The notes under the pieces were generated by a model. That model was not told the origin of the DNA, ran no database searches, and saw only the letters and a list, made by a program, of their open reading frames with translations. Shown here piece by piece: positions 52,950 to 61,328 of a stretch of 64,000 nt of DNA. This DNA comes from Mesonia aquimarina (GTDB lineage: Bacteria; Bacteroidota; Bacteroidia; Flavobacteriales; Flavobacteriaceae). The position numbers and the translations under genes were made by a program. Every line of letters begins with the position of its first letter. Within the stretch, counting starts at the first letter, position 1. Location of the stretch: assembly GCF_003667275.1 (NCBI RefSeq), contig NZ_RCNV01000002.1:248001-312000 (forward strand). Reading direction: 5' to 3'.

Positions 52950-53483
52950 ATGAAAAAGTTTGCCTTAATTTTTATAGCCGCACTTGCTATTTCTTGTAAT
53001 CAAGATAAAACAGCTTATGTAGACAATACTGTTTTAATAAAGGAGTATAAGAATATGAAAGCTACCGAGGAGAGATTCAATGAAAAATCTAAGGAAATGC
53101 AAAAGGAGCTTGATGCTGTAGCAAAACAATTTCAAAATGAGGTAGAAGCTTTTCAGCAGCAGTCCGCTTCTATGTCAGATGAAGAATTGCAAAAAAAACG
53201 AACACAGTTGATGCAGCGTCAACAACAATTGCAACAACAACAGCAAGCTAAAAGTCAAGCTTTACGCGAAGAAAGTGATAAGGTAATTGATAGTTTAATA
53301 GACGAAGTAAAAGGCTTTGTTGTAGACTATGGTAAAGAACATAATTACACCTATATTTTTGGCTCTAATGAATCTGCAAACATTATGTATGCTAAAGAAG
53401 GAAAAGATATTACACAAGATGTTTTAAAAGAGCTTAACGGTATTGAAGAAACTACTTCTAAATCTGAAAAAAAGGAAGAGTAA
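52950..53483 (+). CDS. OmpH/Skp-family chaperone-like protein
   Basis: This 177-residue protein has a signal with lipobox AISC (Cys16). The start DKTAYVDNTVLIKEYKNMKATEERF is OmpH-type. A long coiled coil (about 35-125, Gln-rich in the middle: LMQRQQQLQQQQQAK) folds back, and VDYGKEHNYTYIFGSNESANIMYAKEGKDIT is the typical C-terminal body. Skp relatives chaperone outer-membrane proteins; the lipobox suggests it stays membrane-anchored. A terminator follows immediately. Confidence 0.88.
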   Translation: MKKFALIFIAALAISCNQDKTAYVDNTVLIKEYKNMKATEERFNEKSKEMQKELDAVAKQFQNEVEAFQQQSASMSDEELQKKRTQLMQRQQQLQQQQQAKSQALREESDKVIDSLIDEVKGFVVDYGKEHNYTYIFGSNESANIMYAKEGKDITQDVLKELNGIEETTSKSEKKEE

Positions 53484-53492
53484 TTATTCACA
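53484..53492 (+). other. Isolated DnaA-box-like 9-mer
   Basis: TTATTCACA matches TTATNCACA exactly, right after the OmpH-like stop. A single box is weak evidence for anything. Confidence 0.2.
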
Positions 53493-53504
53493 AATCTATA
53501 TGTA

Positions 53505-53532
53505 TAACCGACTTTTATAGGTCGGTTTTTTT
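53505..53532 (+). terminator. Intrinsic terminator after the OmpH-like gene
   Basis: AACCGAC pairs with GTCGGTT around an 8-nt loop, then T7. It abuts the convergent holB stop. Confidence 0.75.
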
Positions 53533-54679
53533 ATGCTTTTTTGTGAAGTAATCGTGTTAATTTGATGGATAAATCGGTTAAAATTATTTTAGCATTTCCA
53601 TTTCGTTCGATGTGAAAAATAGCTTTTTCCAATTCTTCAGTTATAGCTAAAATATTGTTTCCGTGTACAAAAGGAGCAAATTTAGAAAGATCAAAACCTT
53701 GTGTTTGCGATTCAAAAAAGACTAAATTTTCAGCTTTATAATTTAATAATAAAGCTTGCCTAAAAAAATCAATACAATAATTTAGAAATTTCTTTTGCGT
53801 TTCTCTTCCTGAAGCTGCAATTTCTTCTGCCCAAGCTAAAAGTTCACTAATGGCACTTTTATTTCCTTTAGCTTTAAAGGCTGTACGAATCCATTTTATA
53901 AATAATTGCTCAAAATCTTCATCTTCCGAGTTATGGTTTAGAATTTCTAAGGCTTTAGTAAAATTTCCATCAGCCTGATGCGCAATCTTTTTTGCCTCAA
54001 GATTGGCAACATCTTTTTTTAGCAATGCATTTTTTATATCAATTTCACCCAATGGCGGAAAATGTAAAACTTGGCATCGCGAACGGATGGTTTGTAAGAT
54101 TTGTTCTTCATCTTCGGTAATAAGCAAAAAGATGGTTTTCTGAGGCGGTTCTTCAATTAATTTCAACAATTTATTGGCCGCAGCAATATTCATTTTTTCG
54201 GCACACCAAATCAGCATTATTTTATAGCCACCTTCGTAAGCTTTTAAAGAGAGAGATTTTACAATATCTTGGGCTTCATCTACGCCAATCCTTCCTTGTT
54301 TATTCTCAATATCTAATTTTTGATACCAATTAAATAAAGTACCGTAAGGATTTTCGGCAATAAATGCCCGCCATTCTTCTAAAAAATGACTTGAAACGGG
54401 GTGTTTTTTTACTTTATTTGTTCCTGCTACCGGAAAGGCAAAATGAAGATCTGCGTGGGCTAGCTTTTTAAAATTAAGGTTGCAAGAATTTTTACCGGTA
54501 TTATTTTCTCCATCAGAATTTTGGCACAAAAGATATTGGGCATAAGCAATAGCCATAGGTAGAGTACCGCTGCCGTGCTTGCCAACAAATAACTGTGCAT
54601 GCGGAATTCTACCGCGATCTGCACTTGTGGTAAGGTGATTTTTAAGGTGAGTTAAGCCAACTATTTCCGAAAATAACAT
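53531..54679 (-). CDS. holB: DNA polymerase III delta' subunit
   Basis: This 382-residue clamp-loader subunit begins FSEIVGLTHLKNHLTTSADRGRIPHAQLFVGKHGSGTLPMAIAYA. GKHGSG stands in the P-loop position but is degenerate, as in delta'. The zinc-module region is reduced (LLCQNSDG, NSCNLNFKKL). The sensor and arginine-finger-like segment KLLKLIEEPPQKTIFLLITEDEEQILQTIRSRCQ (about 168-201, with S-R-C) is a clear delta'/DnaX block. It loads the sliding clamp at replication forks. Confidence 0.92.
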   Translation of the reverse strand: MLFSEIVGLTHLKNHLTTSADRGRIPHAQLFVGKHGSGTLPMAIAYAQYLLCQNSDGENNTGKNSCNLNFKKLAHADLHFAFPVAGTNKVKKHPVSSHFLEEWRAFIAENPYGTLFNWYQKLDIENKQGRIGVDEAQDIVKSLSLKAYEGGYKIMLIWCAEKMNIAAANKLLKLIEEPPQKTIFLLITEDEEQILQTIRSRCQVLHFPPLGEIDIKNALLKKDVANLEAKKIAHQADGNFTKALEILNHNSEDEDFEQLFIKWIRTAFKAKGNKSAISELLAWAEEIAASGRETQKKFLNYCIDFFRQALLLNYKAENLVFFESQTQGFDLSKFAPFVHGNNILAITEELEKAIFHIERNGNAKIILTDLSIKLTRLLHKKA

Positions 54680-54742
54680 AGGGCGAAATTAGCTATTTTT
54701 AATTTATTTTAAAGCAGACAAGCCTTAAAAACAAGAAATAAT

Positions 54743-54750
54743 TAAATTTG
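54743..54750 (+). promoter_or_regulatory. Candidate -7 box for pgk
   Basis: TAAATTTG matches TAnnTTTG, 16 nt before the ATG; no -33 TTG seen. Confidence 0.25.
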
Positions 54751-54766
54751 AAGAAAAATAGAACTT

Positions 54767-55951
54767 ATGATGACTCTAGACGACTATAATTTTGAAAATA
54801 AGCAAGCCTTAATCCGAGTTGATTTTAATGTACCGCTAAATGAAAATTTTGAAGTAACTGATACCACAAGAATAGAAGCTGCAAAACCTACTATTACCAA
54901 AGTTTTAGAAGATGGCGGTTCTGTAGTTTTAATGTCGCATTTAGGAAGGCCAGAAGGAAAAGAAGAAAAATTCTCTTTAAAACATATTGTAGCAAAAGTA
55001 TCAGAAATTATAGGTGTTCAAGTTAAATTTGCTGAAGATTGTGTAGATGATGAAGCTCAAAAAGCATCTGATGAATTGGCAAATGGAGAAATTTTATTGC
55101 TCGAAAATTTACGTTTTCATCCGGAAGAAAAAAAGGGTGACGAAAATTTTGCTGAAAAACTAGTGCAACACGGAGACTGCTATATAAATGATGCTTTTGG
55201 AACTGCGCACAGAGCACACGCCTCAACCACCGTAGTTGCTAAATATTTTAACGAAAAATGCTTCGGATATTTATTAGCGAAAGAAATTGAAAGCCTTCAA
55301 GAAGTTCTAGACTCAGATGATAAAGTAACCGCTATTTTGGGCGGAGCAAAAGTTTCTTCAAAAATTACGGTAATTGAAAATATACTAGATAAAGTAGATC
55401 ATTTAATTATTGGCGGCGGAATGACATTTACCTTTATAAAAGCGCAAGGAGGAAAAGTAGGAAATTCTTTAGTTGAAGAAGATAAATTAGACTTAGCCCT
55501 AGAAATTTTAGAAAAAGCAAAGGCAAAAAATGTACAAGTTCACCTGCCGAAAGATGCTATTATTGCCGATGCTTTTGCTAATGATGCAAATACAAAGATT
55601 ACTGCTATAAATGAAATTCCAGAAGGCTGGATGGGTTTAGATGTAGGTCCGGAAACCTTAATAGACTTTGATAAGGTTGTATTAAATTCAGCTAAAATTC
55701 TCTGGAACGGTCCGCTTGGCGTTTTTGAAATGGAAAATTTTGCTAAAGGAACAATCTCCTTAGGAAACAGTATTGCGCAGGCAACAAAAAACGGCGCTTT
55801 TTCGTTAGTAGGAGGAGGAGATAGTGTAGCGGCTGTAAAACAATTTGGTTTCGAAGATAAGGTAAGTTATGTTTCTACCGGAGGAGGCGCTATGTTAGAA
55901 ATGCTAGAAGGAAAAACGCTTCCAGGAATTGCAGCCATCAAAAATGCTTAG
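54767..55951 (+). CDS. pgk: Phosphoglycerate kinase
   Basis: This 394-residue two-domain kinase has the signature [11 protein letters not shown] (about 15-25). The basic substrate patch [10 protein letters not shown] and ENLRFHPEE are in the N-domain. The C-domain nucleotide site is [11 protein letters not shown] (about 190-200) with VGGGDSVAA and [19 protein letters not shown] at the end. It transfers phosphate between 1,3-bisphosphoglycerate and ADP in glycolysis. The start gives [17 protein letters not shown]; either of the two ATGs is possible. Confidence 0.97.
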   Translation: MMTLDDYNFENKQALIRVDFNVPLNENFEVTDTTRIEAAKPTITKVLEDGGSVVLMSHLGRPEGKEEKFSLKHIVAKVSEIIGVQVKFAEDCVDDEAQKASDELANGEILLLENLRFHPEEKKGDENFAEKLVQHGDCYINDAFGTAHRAHASTTVVAKYFNEKCFGYLLAKEIESLQEVLDSDDKVTAILGGAKVSSKITVIENILDKVDHLIIGGGMTFTFIKAQGGKVGNSLVEEDKLDLALEILEKAKAKNVQVHLPKDAIIADAFANDANTKITAINEIPEGWMGLDVGPETLIDFDKVVLNSAKILWNGPLGVFEMENFAKGTISLGNSIAQATKNGAFSLVGGGDSVAAVKQFGFEDKVSYVSTGGGAMLEMLEGKTLPGIAAIKNA

Positions 55952-55993
55952 GCATCATTTTTGATATTATCTTAACAAAAATTAACAAAGTAT

Positions 55994-57547
55994 ATGAAGA
56001 AACTCTTTTTTCTGTTAGCATTTGGTTCAACATTATTGGTACAAGCGCAACAAAAATCGCATTTAGACAAGCAAGAAAACGACTCATTAATAGCAAAAGA
56101 GAGCCTTGTAGAACGCGATTTCTCTGCCATAAATCCCGCTCCGGAAATAATGAAAGATTCCGTAGTATTACGGTTAATGGATTATAAACCTGCTGCTCGC
56201 GTAGATTCTTTATGGGAAAAGGAGCTTTTAAATTCAGACTTATATAAAAAAATGCAAGAGGCAATTGTTAATGCAGCATATGCAGATTCTCTTGTAAAAA
56301 AAGAAGTTTCAACCGATACCTTAAAATCTCGTTTAGCTAGATTAAATGCAAAAACTCCATTTCGTGTAGAATATAATACTTCTTTAGAAAGCGTTATTAA
56401 TTATTATTTGAAGCGCAATAGAGAATCGATGGAGCGTTTACTTTCGCTAAGTCATTATTATTTCCCATTATTTGAACAAAAGTTAGATCAGTACGATATT
56501 CCACTAGAAATGAAATATCTGGCTATTGTTGAATCAGCACTTAATCCGCAAGCAAAATCTAGAGTAGGAGCAACCGGACTTTGGCAGTTTATGTTTGCTA
56601 CCGGAAAAATGCATGGGTTAGATGTTAGTAGTTATGTAGATGAACGTATGGATCCTGTTTTAGCAACCGATGCGGCTTGTCAATATTTGGCAAAATTACA
56701 CGGTATGTTTAACGATTGGGATTTAGCTTTAGCATCGTATAATTCTGGCCCGGGTAATGTTTCTAAAGCAATTAGAAGAAGTGGTGGAAATACAAATTAC
56801 TGGGAGTTAAGAAGATATTTGCCAAGAGAAACCGCGGGTTACGTGCCGGCTTTTATAGCAACAATGTATATTTTTGAATATGCAGAAGAGCATGGTTTTA
56901 ATACTTACAAACCGCAAGTTACATATTACGAAACCGATACTATTCAAGTAAAGCAATTATTGAAGTTTGACCAAATTTCTAAAGTTACCGGAATTGATAA
57001 AGAATTACTTTCATTTCTTAACCCAAGTTATAAATTAGGAATTATTCCTTTTATAGAGGATGAAGAATATTATGTGCGTTTACCGATTAGAGAATCTGGC
57101 GTTTTTGTAGCCAATGAAAATGAAATTTACGGGCACGTAACAAAAGAGCTAGAAGAAGCAAAAGAAGAGTTACCACGTTATGTTGAAGCAGACGCAAAAA
57201 TAAGATATCGCGTTCGTAGTGGAGATTATCTAGGCAGAATTGCTGAGCGTTATGGCGTTGGTGTAAGCAAAATACGACGCTGGAATAATATGCGAAATAA
57301 TAATATTCGTGTGGGGCAATACTTAACAATTTACCCAAGAAAACCAGCTGAACAAATTGCGATTACCGCTTCAAAAAAAGAAGAAAAAAAATCGATTAAA
57401 GAATTTTATACCGTGAGAAAAGGAGATTCTCTTTGGAGTATTTCAAAAAAGTTTCCGGGGGTTACTGTTCAGAATATTCAAAAATGGAATGATATTAGCG
57501 GGAATAGATTAAAACCAGGAATGAAGCTCAAAATATCTAAGAGTTAA
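55994..57547 (+). CDS. Lytic transglycosylase with LysM repeats (MltD type)
   Basis: This 517-residue secreted enzyme has a signal peptide (LFFLLAFGSTLLVQAQ). The SLT domain is at about 120-310, with the catalytic Glu180 in LAIVESALNPQAKS. RVGATGLWQFMFATGKMHG and ALASYNSGPGNVSKAI follow, all family 1 goose-lysozyme-like motifs of MltD. Two LysM domains lie at about 407-450 (YRVRSGDYLGRIAERY) and 472-515 (YTVRKGDSLWSISKKF). It cleaves peptidoglycan glycan strands with 1,6-anhydro ends. The DUF4837 gene starts 24 nt later. Confidence 0.93.
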   Translation: MKKLFFLLAFGSTLLVQAQQKSHLDKQENDSLIAKESLVERDFSAINPAPEIMKDSVVLRLMDYKPAARVDSLWEKELLNSDLYKKMQEAIVNAAYADSLVKKEVSTDTLKSRLARLNAKTPFRVEYNTSLESVINYYLKRNRESMERLLSLSHYYFPLFEQKLDQYDIPLEMKYLAIVESALNPQAKSRVGATGLWQFMFATGKMHGLDVSSYVDERMDPVLATDAACQYLAKLHGMFNDWDLALASYNSGPGNVSKAIRRSGGNTNYWELRRYLPRETAGYVPAFIATMYIFEYAEEHGFNTYKPQVTYYETDTIQVKQLLKFDQISKVTGIDKELLSFLNPSYKLGIIPFIEDEEYYVRLPIRESGVFVANENEIYGHVTKELEEAKEELPRYVEADAKIRYRVRSGDYLGRIAERYGVGVSKIRRWNNMRNNNIRVGQYLTIYPRKPAEQIAITASKKEEKKSIKEFYTVRKGDSLWSISKKFPGVTVQNIQKWNDISGNRLKPGMKLKISKS

Positions 57548-57571
57548 ACACGCACTACAGGAAACTTTATT

Positions 57572-58546
57572 ATGAAAAAACTAATCGTATTTCTAGCTAT
57601 TATCAGTGTTTTTACAGGATGTAAAGACGGTAAAAAAGATCAAATTATATTAACAACCTCTTCGGGAAGGTTAAACCATCTTTCTATAATTTCAGATAAT
57701 GATTTGTGGCAAGGAGAAATTGGCGAAATGTTACGAAATAAATTAGCAGCTCCCGTAGAAGGCTTACCGCAACAAGAACCTTTATTTACGTTAAGTCACA
57801 TCCCGACTAATGCTTTTGAAGGTTTTGTAAGAAAAAACCGTACTTTTTTAAAAATACAAAAACGCGAAAAGGCATCGTTTAAAATTGTACAAGATACGTT
57901 TGCACGCCCACAAACAGGAATTTACATTTCCGGGCCTACAACAAGATCAATAGTTGATTTAATTGAGCAAAAAAGTTTAAAAATTATAACAAGTTTAAAA
58001 AATACAGAGATCAATGAACAGCAAAACCGTATCTCAAAATCACTAAAAAATGATAAGTTTTTAGAAGAAAAAATGGGCGTTTCTTTAAAATTCCCTACAG
58101 CTTATCGATATGCAAAAAGGAAGGATGATTTTTTCTGGATTAGAAAAGATATTCCTAACGGAAGCATGGAAATTTTGGTTTACGAAGTTCCGTTTAGTAC
58201 CATAGAAAGCGACACCAATACTATTGGCGATATCATAAAAATGCGCGATTCTATAGGAAAACAATATGTTCCCGGACCAACAGAAGGAACCTATATGATT
58301 ACCGAAGCGGCTTATGCTCCGTATTTATTTGAATCTAAAATTGATGGAAAGTTTGCTTATGAAACCAAAGGAACTTGGGAAGTAAAAGATGCATTTATGG
58401 CCGGTCCATTTTTAAACTATGCTGTTAGAGACCAAAAAAATAATCGTTATGTGGTTTTAGAAGGATTTGTTTTTAAGCCTTCAGCTACAAAACGAGACCA
58501 TATTTTTGAAATAGAGTCTATTTTAAAATCAGCTAAGATTAAGTAA
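57572..58546 (+). CDS. DUF4837-family lipoprotein
   Basis: This 324-residue lipoprotein has lipobox FTGC (Cys17). The start is SGRLNHLSIISDNDLWQGEIGEMLR, a phylum-specific DUF4837 block with the downstream PQQEPLFTLSHIPTNAFEGFVRKNRTF. FFWIRKDIPNGSMEILVYEVP and a late GPTEGTYMITEAAYAPY follow. The function is unknown. It shares a transcript with the lytic transglycosylase, so a wall- or envelope-related role is a fair guess. Confidence 0.85.
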   Translation: MKKLIVFLAIISVFTGCKDGKKDQIILTTSSGRLNHLSIISDNDLWQGEIGEMLRNKLAAPVEGLPQQEPLFTLSHIPTNAFEGFVRKNRTFLKIQKREKASFKIVQDTFARPQTGIYISGPTTRSIVDLIEQKSLKIITSLKNTEINEQQNRISKSLKNDKFLEEKMGVSLKFPTAYRYAKRKDDFFWIRKDIPNGSMEILVYEVPFSTIESDTNTIGDIIKMRDSIGKQYVPGPTEGTYMITEAAYAPYLFESKIDGKFAYETKGTWEVKDAFMAGPFLNYAVRDQKNNRYVVLEGFVFKPSATKRDHIFEIESILKSAKIK

Positions 58547-58564
58547 AGTAAAAAAAAGAAGCAT

Positions 58565-58600
58565 AAAAAAATCCGAACAAAAATTGTTCGGATTTTTTTA
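58565..58600. terminator. Bidirectional terminator between DUF4837 and tatA
   Basis: Stem AAAAAATCCGAACAA/TTGTTCGGATTTTTT with a 3-nt spacer (effective loop about 5 nt). Strong A and T runs serve both convergent genes. Confidence 0.85.
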
Positions 58601-58622
58601 TTTAACCAAGACAATAAAAAAA

Positions 58623-58823
58623 TTATTGCTTATTATTTTCAACTTTTTTATCAGTTTTCACGTCTTCTTCATCTTCTTTTGAGGCGTCTTTAAATTCCTT
58701 CAGACCGCTTCCTAATCCCTTCATTAATTCTGGAATCTTTTTCCCTCCGAATAACAAAAGAATGACAACAGCTATAACCACACCTTGCCAAACTCCAAAT
58801 GCTAAAAATATTCCTAAAGTCAT
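58623..58823 (-). CDS. tatA: Twin-arginine translocase subunit TatA/TatE
   Basis: This 66-residue protein has an N-terminal membrane helix ([23 protein letters not shown]). The hinge and amphipathic helix [23 protein letters not shown] carry the TatA FGxxKxPE motif, and a charged tail follows. It forms the protein-conducting element of the Tat pathway. No tatC is in the window. Confidence 0.92.
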   Translation of the reverse strand: MTLGIFLAFGVWQGVVIAVVILLLFGGKKIPELMKGLGSGLKEFKDASKEDEEDVKTDKKVENNKQ

Positions 58824-58914
58824 AATTTCAATTTTTTTCTAATACAAACTTAATAATTAATATCTAAAGATTACGTTAACTTCTTAATAAATCAATTACA
58901 AGAATAGAATATCC

Positions 58915-58922
58915 TATATTTG
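58915..58922 (+). promoter_or_regulatory. Candidate -7 box for the M23-GH3 operon
   Basis: TATATTTG matches TAnnTTTG, 19 nt before the M23 ATG; no good -33 TTG. Confidence 0.35.
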
Positions 58923-58941
58923 TGGCGTAAGAAGCTTAAGT

Positions 58942-59811
58942 ATGGCAGAAAAAAGAGAGAAAAAACGCTTAGCAAAAAAACTCTTGCATAAGTATCGATT
59001 AGTAATCCTTAACGAGGATACTTTTGAAGAACGTTTTGCATTTAAGTTAACCCGCTTAAATGTTTTTGTTACAGTAGGCTTATCGGCAATTGTTCTTATA
59101 ACCTTAACTATTTTACTGATTGCTTTTACGCCCTTACGCGAGTATATTCCCGGATATTCATCAACCGCATTAAGGCAACGTGCTACAGAATTAGTTTACA
59201 CAACAGATTCTTTACAACAAGTTATAGAAAAAAGAAACCGTTACTTTTCATCTATCCGAAAAGTCTTGAGTGGCGATGTTTCTCCAGCAGAAATCCAAAA
59301 CCAAGATTCTTCAGGATATACCAATGCAATTTCTCCAGATAGTATAAATTTAAATCCGTCTAAAGCAGACTCTCTTTTACGAGACAAAGTTGAGCAAGAA
59401 GATAAATACAATGTGTTTGATGTGGCTGTTTCACGTTTAGATTTTAAATTATTTGCACCGGTTAACGGAAGTATTTCTGAAGCATATGATGTAGAAAAGA
59501 AACATTTTGCAGTAGACATTGTAACGGCTGAAAACACGCCCGTAAAAGCAACAGCAGACGGCACAGTAATTTTTGCCGAATGGACTTCAGAAACCGGTTT
59601 TGTTATTATTTTAGAACACAGTTACGGATTAATTTCTGTTTATAAACACAACTCTTCGTTGACAAAAGAACAAGGAGAATTGGTGAAAGCAGGCGAAGTT
59701 ATTGCTATGGTAGGTTCTACCGGAGAATTTACCACCGGACCACACCTTCATTTTGAATTGTGGAGCGATGGTTATCCTGTAAATCCAAGTGAATTTTTAG
59801 AGTTTGAATAA
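58942..59811 (+). CDS. M23-family peptidase
   Basis: This 289-residue protein has a basic cytoplasmic start, one membrane helix (about 37-64) and a coiled linker. A LytM-type domain (about 165-285) follows: KHFAVDIVTAENTPVKATADGTVI and, near the end, GPHLHFELW with the HLH zinc ligands. In the first block the usual HxGxD is reduced to HFAVD, so His and Asp are both present. It cleaves, or helps activate cleavage of, peptidoglycan peptides. The GH3 gene begins 9 nt downstream. Confidence 0.9.
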   Translation: MAEKREKKRLAKKLLHKYRLVILNEDTFEERFAFKLTRLNVFVTVGLSAIVLITLTILLIAFTPLREYIPGYSSTALRQRATELVYTTDSLQQVIEKRNRYFSSIRKVLSGDVSPAEIQNQDSSGYTNAISPDSINLNPSKADSLLRDKVEQEDKYNVFDVAVSRLDFKLFAPVNGSISEAYDVEKKHFAVDIVTAENTPVKATADGTVIFAEWTSETGFVIILEHSYGLISVYKHNSSLTKEQGELVKAGEVIAMVGSTGEFTTGPHLHFELWSDGYPVNPSEFLEFE

Positions 59812-59820
59812 ATACACTTT

Positions 59821-61314
59821 ATGTCTTTAAAATCTATTTCGGCCAAAATATTTGCTAAAATCATCAAGAAAAAAATTGATCATTGGGCAAAGAAACCTGT
59901 AGAAACACAACAGAAATTATTAAAGTCACTTATAGAAAGTGCTAAAGACACAAAGTTTGGTAAAGACCATGATTTTTCGTCAATAGCTAATGCAAAAGAC
60001 TTTGCCATTAAAGTTCCTATAAGAGATTACGAAGCCTTAAAACCTTATGTGGATGAAGTAGTGGCTGGAAAAGATAATATTCTCTGGCCAGGAAAACCCC
60101 TTTACTTTGCAAAAACCTCAGGGACAACAAGCGGAGCAAAATATATACCGTTAACTAAAGCTTCTATGCCGAGTCATATTGAAGGAGCACGAAACGCAAT
60201 TTTGTGTTACATTGCAGAAACCGGTAAAGCAGATTTTGTAGATGGAAAAATGATTTTTCTGCAAGGAAGCCCGGTTATGCACGAAAAAAACGGCATTAAA
60301 AATGGTCGACTTTCCGGAATTGTAGCACATTATGTACCGGCTTATTTACAGAAAAACAGATTGCCAAGCTGGGAAACTAATTGCATAGAAGATTGGGAAG
60401 AAAAAGTAGAAGCTATTATTGAAGAAACCTTACCTGAAGATATGGCTGTTATCAGCGGTATTCCCTCTTGGGTACAGATGTATTTTGAGCGAATTCAGCA
60501 AAAAACAGGAAAAAAAATAGGCGAGGTTTTTCCTAATTTTAACCTCTTTATTTATGGAGGAGTTAATTTTGAACCCTACCGCACGAAGTTTGAAGAATTA
60601 ATAGGTAAAAAAATTCCAAGTATAGAATTATTTCCGGCTTCCGAAGGTTTTTTTGCTTATCAAGATTCACAAAAAGAAAAAGGAATGTTGTTGCGCTTAG
60701 ATGCCGGCATTTATTATGAATTTATTAAAGCAGATGAATTTTTTGAAGAAAACCCTAAACGACTCACAATTGGCGAAGTAAAAAAAGACATTAATTATGT
60801 TATGATAATTTCTACCAATGCAGGTTTATGGGGCTATAATTTAGGAGATACGGTTATGTTTACTTCAATAAAGCCCTATCGTGTTATTGTTTCCGGTAGA
60901 ATTAAACATTTTACCTCTGCCTTTGGAGAGCACGTTATTGCTAAGGAAGTAGAATATGCTATGAAAGAAGTAGCGGCAAAAATGAAAGTTCAAATTAACG
61001 AGTTTAGCGTAGCGCCACAAACCAATCCTAAAGAAGGCTTGCCGTATCACGAATGGTTTGTAGAATTTGAAAAAAGCCCCAAAAAATTAGATACCTTTGC
61101 AAAAGCGCTAGACGAAGCATTGCAAGCACAGAACAGCTATTATAAAGATTTAATTGAAGGAAATATTTTACGTACTTTAGTGATTAACACGGTTGCAAAA
61201 GGCGGATTTAAAAGCTATATGAAATCTATCGGAAAACTAGGAGGACAAAATAAACTGCCTCGCTTATCTAACGATAGAAAAATTGCAGAAGCACTAGAAA
61301 AAATCGATAAATAA
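59821..61314 (+). CDS. GH3-family acyl-acid-amido-synthetase-like protein
   Basis: This 497-residue protein is a bacterial GH3 member, a relative of plant auxin/jasmonate amido synthetases in the acyl-adenylate superfamily. The ATP phosphate loop is KTSGTTSGAKYIPLT (98-112). A second conserved strand LFIYGGVNFEPY and the SIELFPASEGFFAYQD block follow (motif 2, about 265-284). The hinge and adenosine contacts are at ISTNAGLWGYNLGDTVMF (about 330-347). It probably adenylates a carboxylic acid and joins it to an amine; the substrate is not known. It is co-transcribed with M23, DUF6909 and the Wzz-like gene. Confidence 0.87.
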   Translation: MSLKSISAKIFAKIIKKKIDHWAKKPVETQQKLLKSLIESAKDTKFGKDHDFSSIANAKDFAIKVPIRDYEALKPYVDEVVAGKDNILWPGKPLYFAKTSGTTSGAKYIPLTKASMPSHIEGARNAILCYIAETGKADFVDGKMIFLQGSPVMHEKNGIKNGRLSGIVAHYVPAYLQKNRLPSWETNCIEDWEEKVEAIIEETLPEDMAVISGIPSWVQMYFERIQQKTGKKIGEVFPNFNLFIYGGVNFEPYRTKFEELIGKKIPSIELFPASEGFFAYQDSQKEKGMLLRLDAGIYYEFIKADEFFEENPKRLTIGEVKKDINYVMIISTNAGLWGYNLGDTVMFTSIKPYRVIVSGRIKHFTSAFGEHVIAKEVEYAMKEVAAKMKVQINEFSVAPQTNPKEGLPYHEWFVEFEKSPKKLDTFAKALDEALQAQNSYYKDLIEGNILRTLVINTVAKGGFKSYMKSIGKLGGQNKLPRLSNDRKIAEALEKIDK

Positions 61315-61328
61315 AAACGATAAGATTT

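Noticed and set aside
53484-53492. Single TTATTCACA as an origin signal
   Set aside because: One isolated DnaA-box match in AT-rich DNA is expected by chance; no cluster is present around it.
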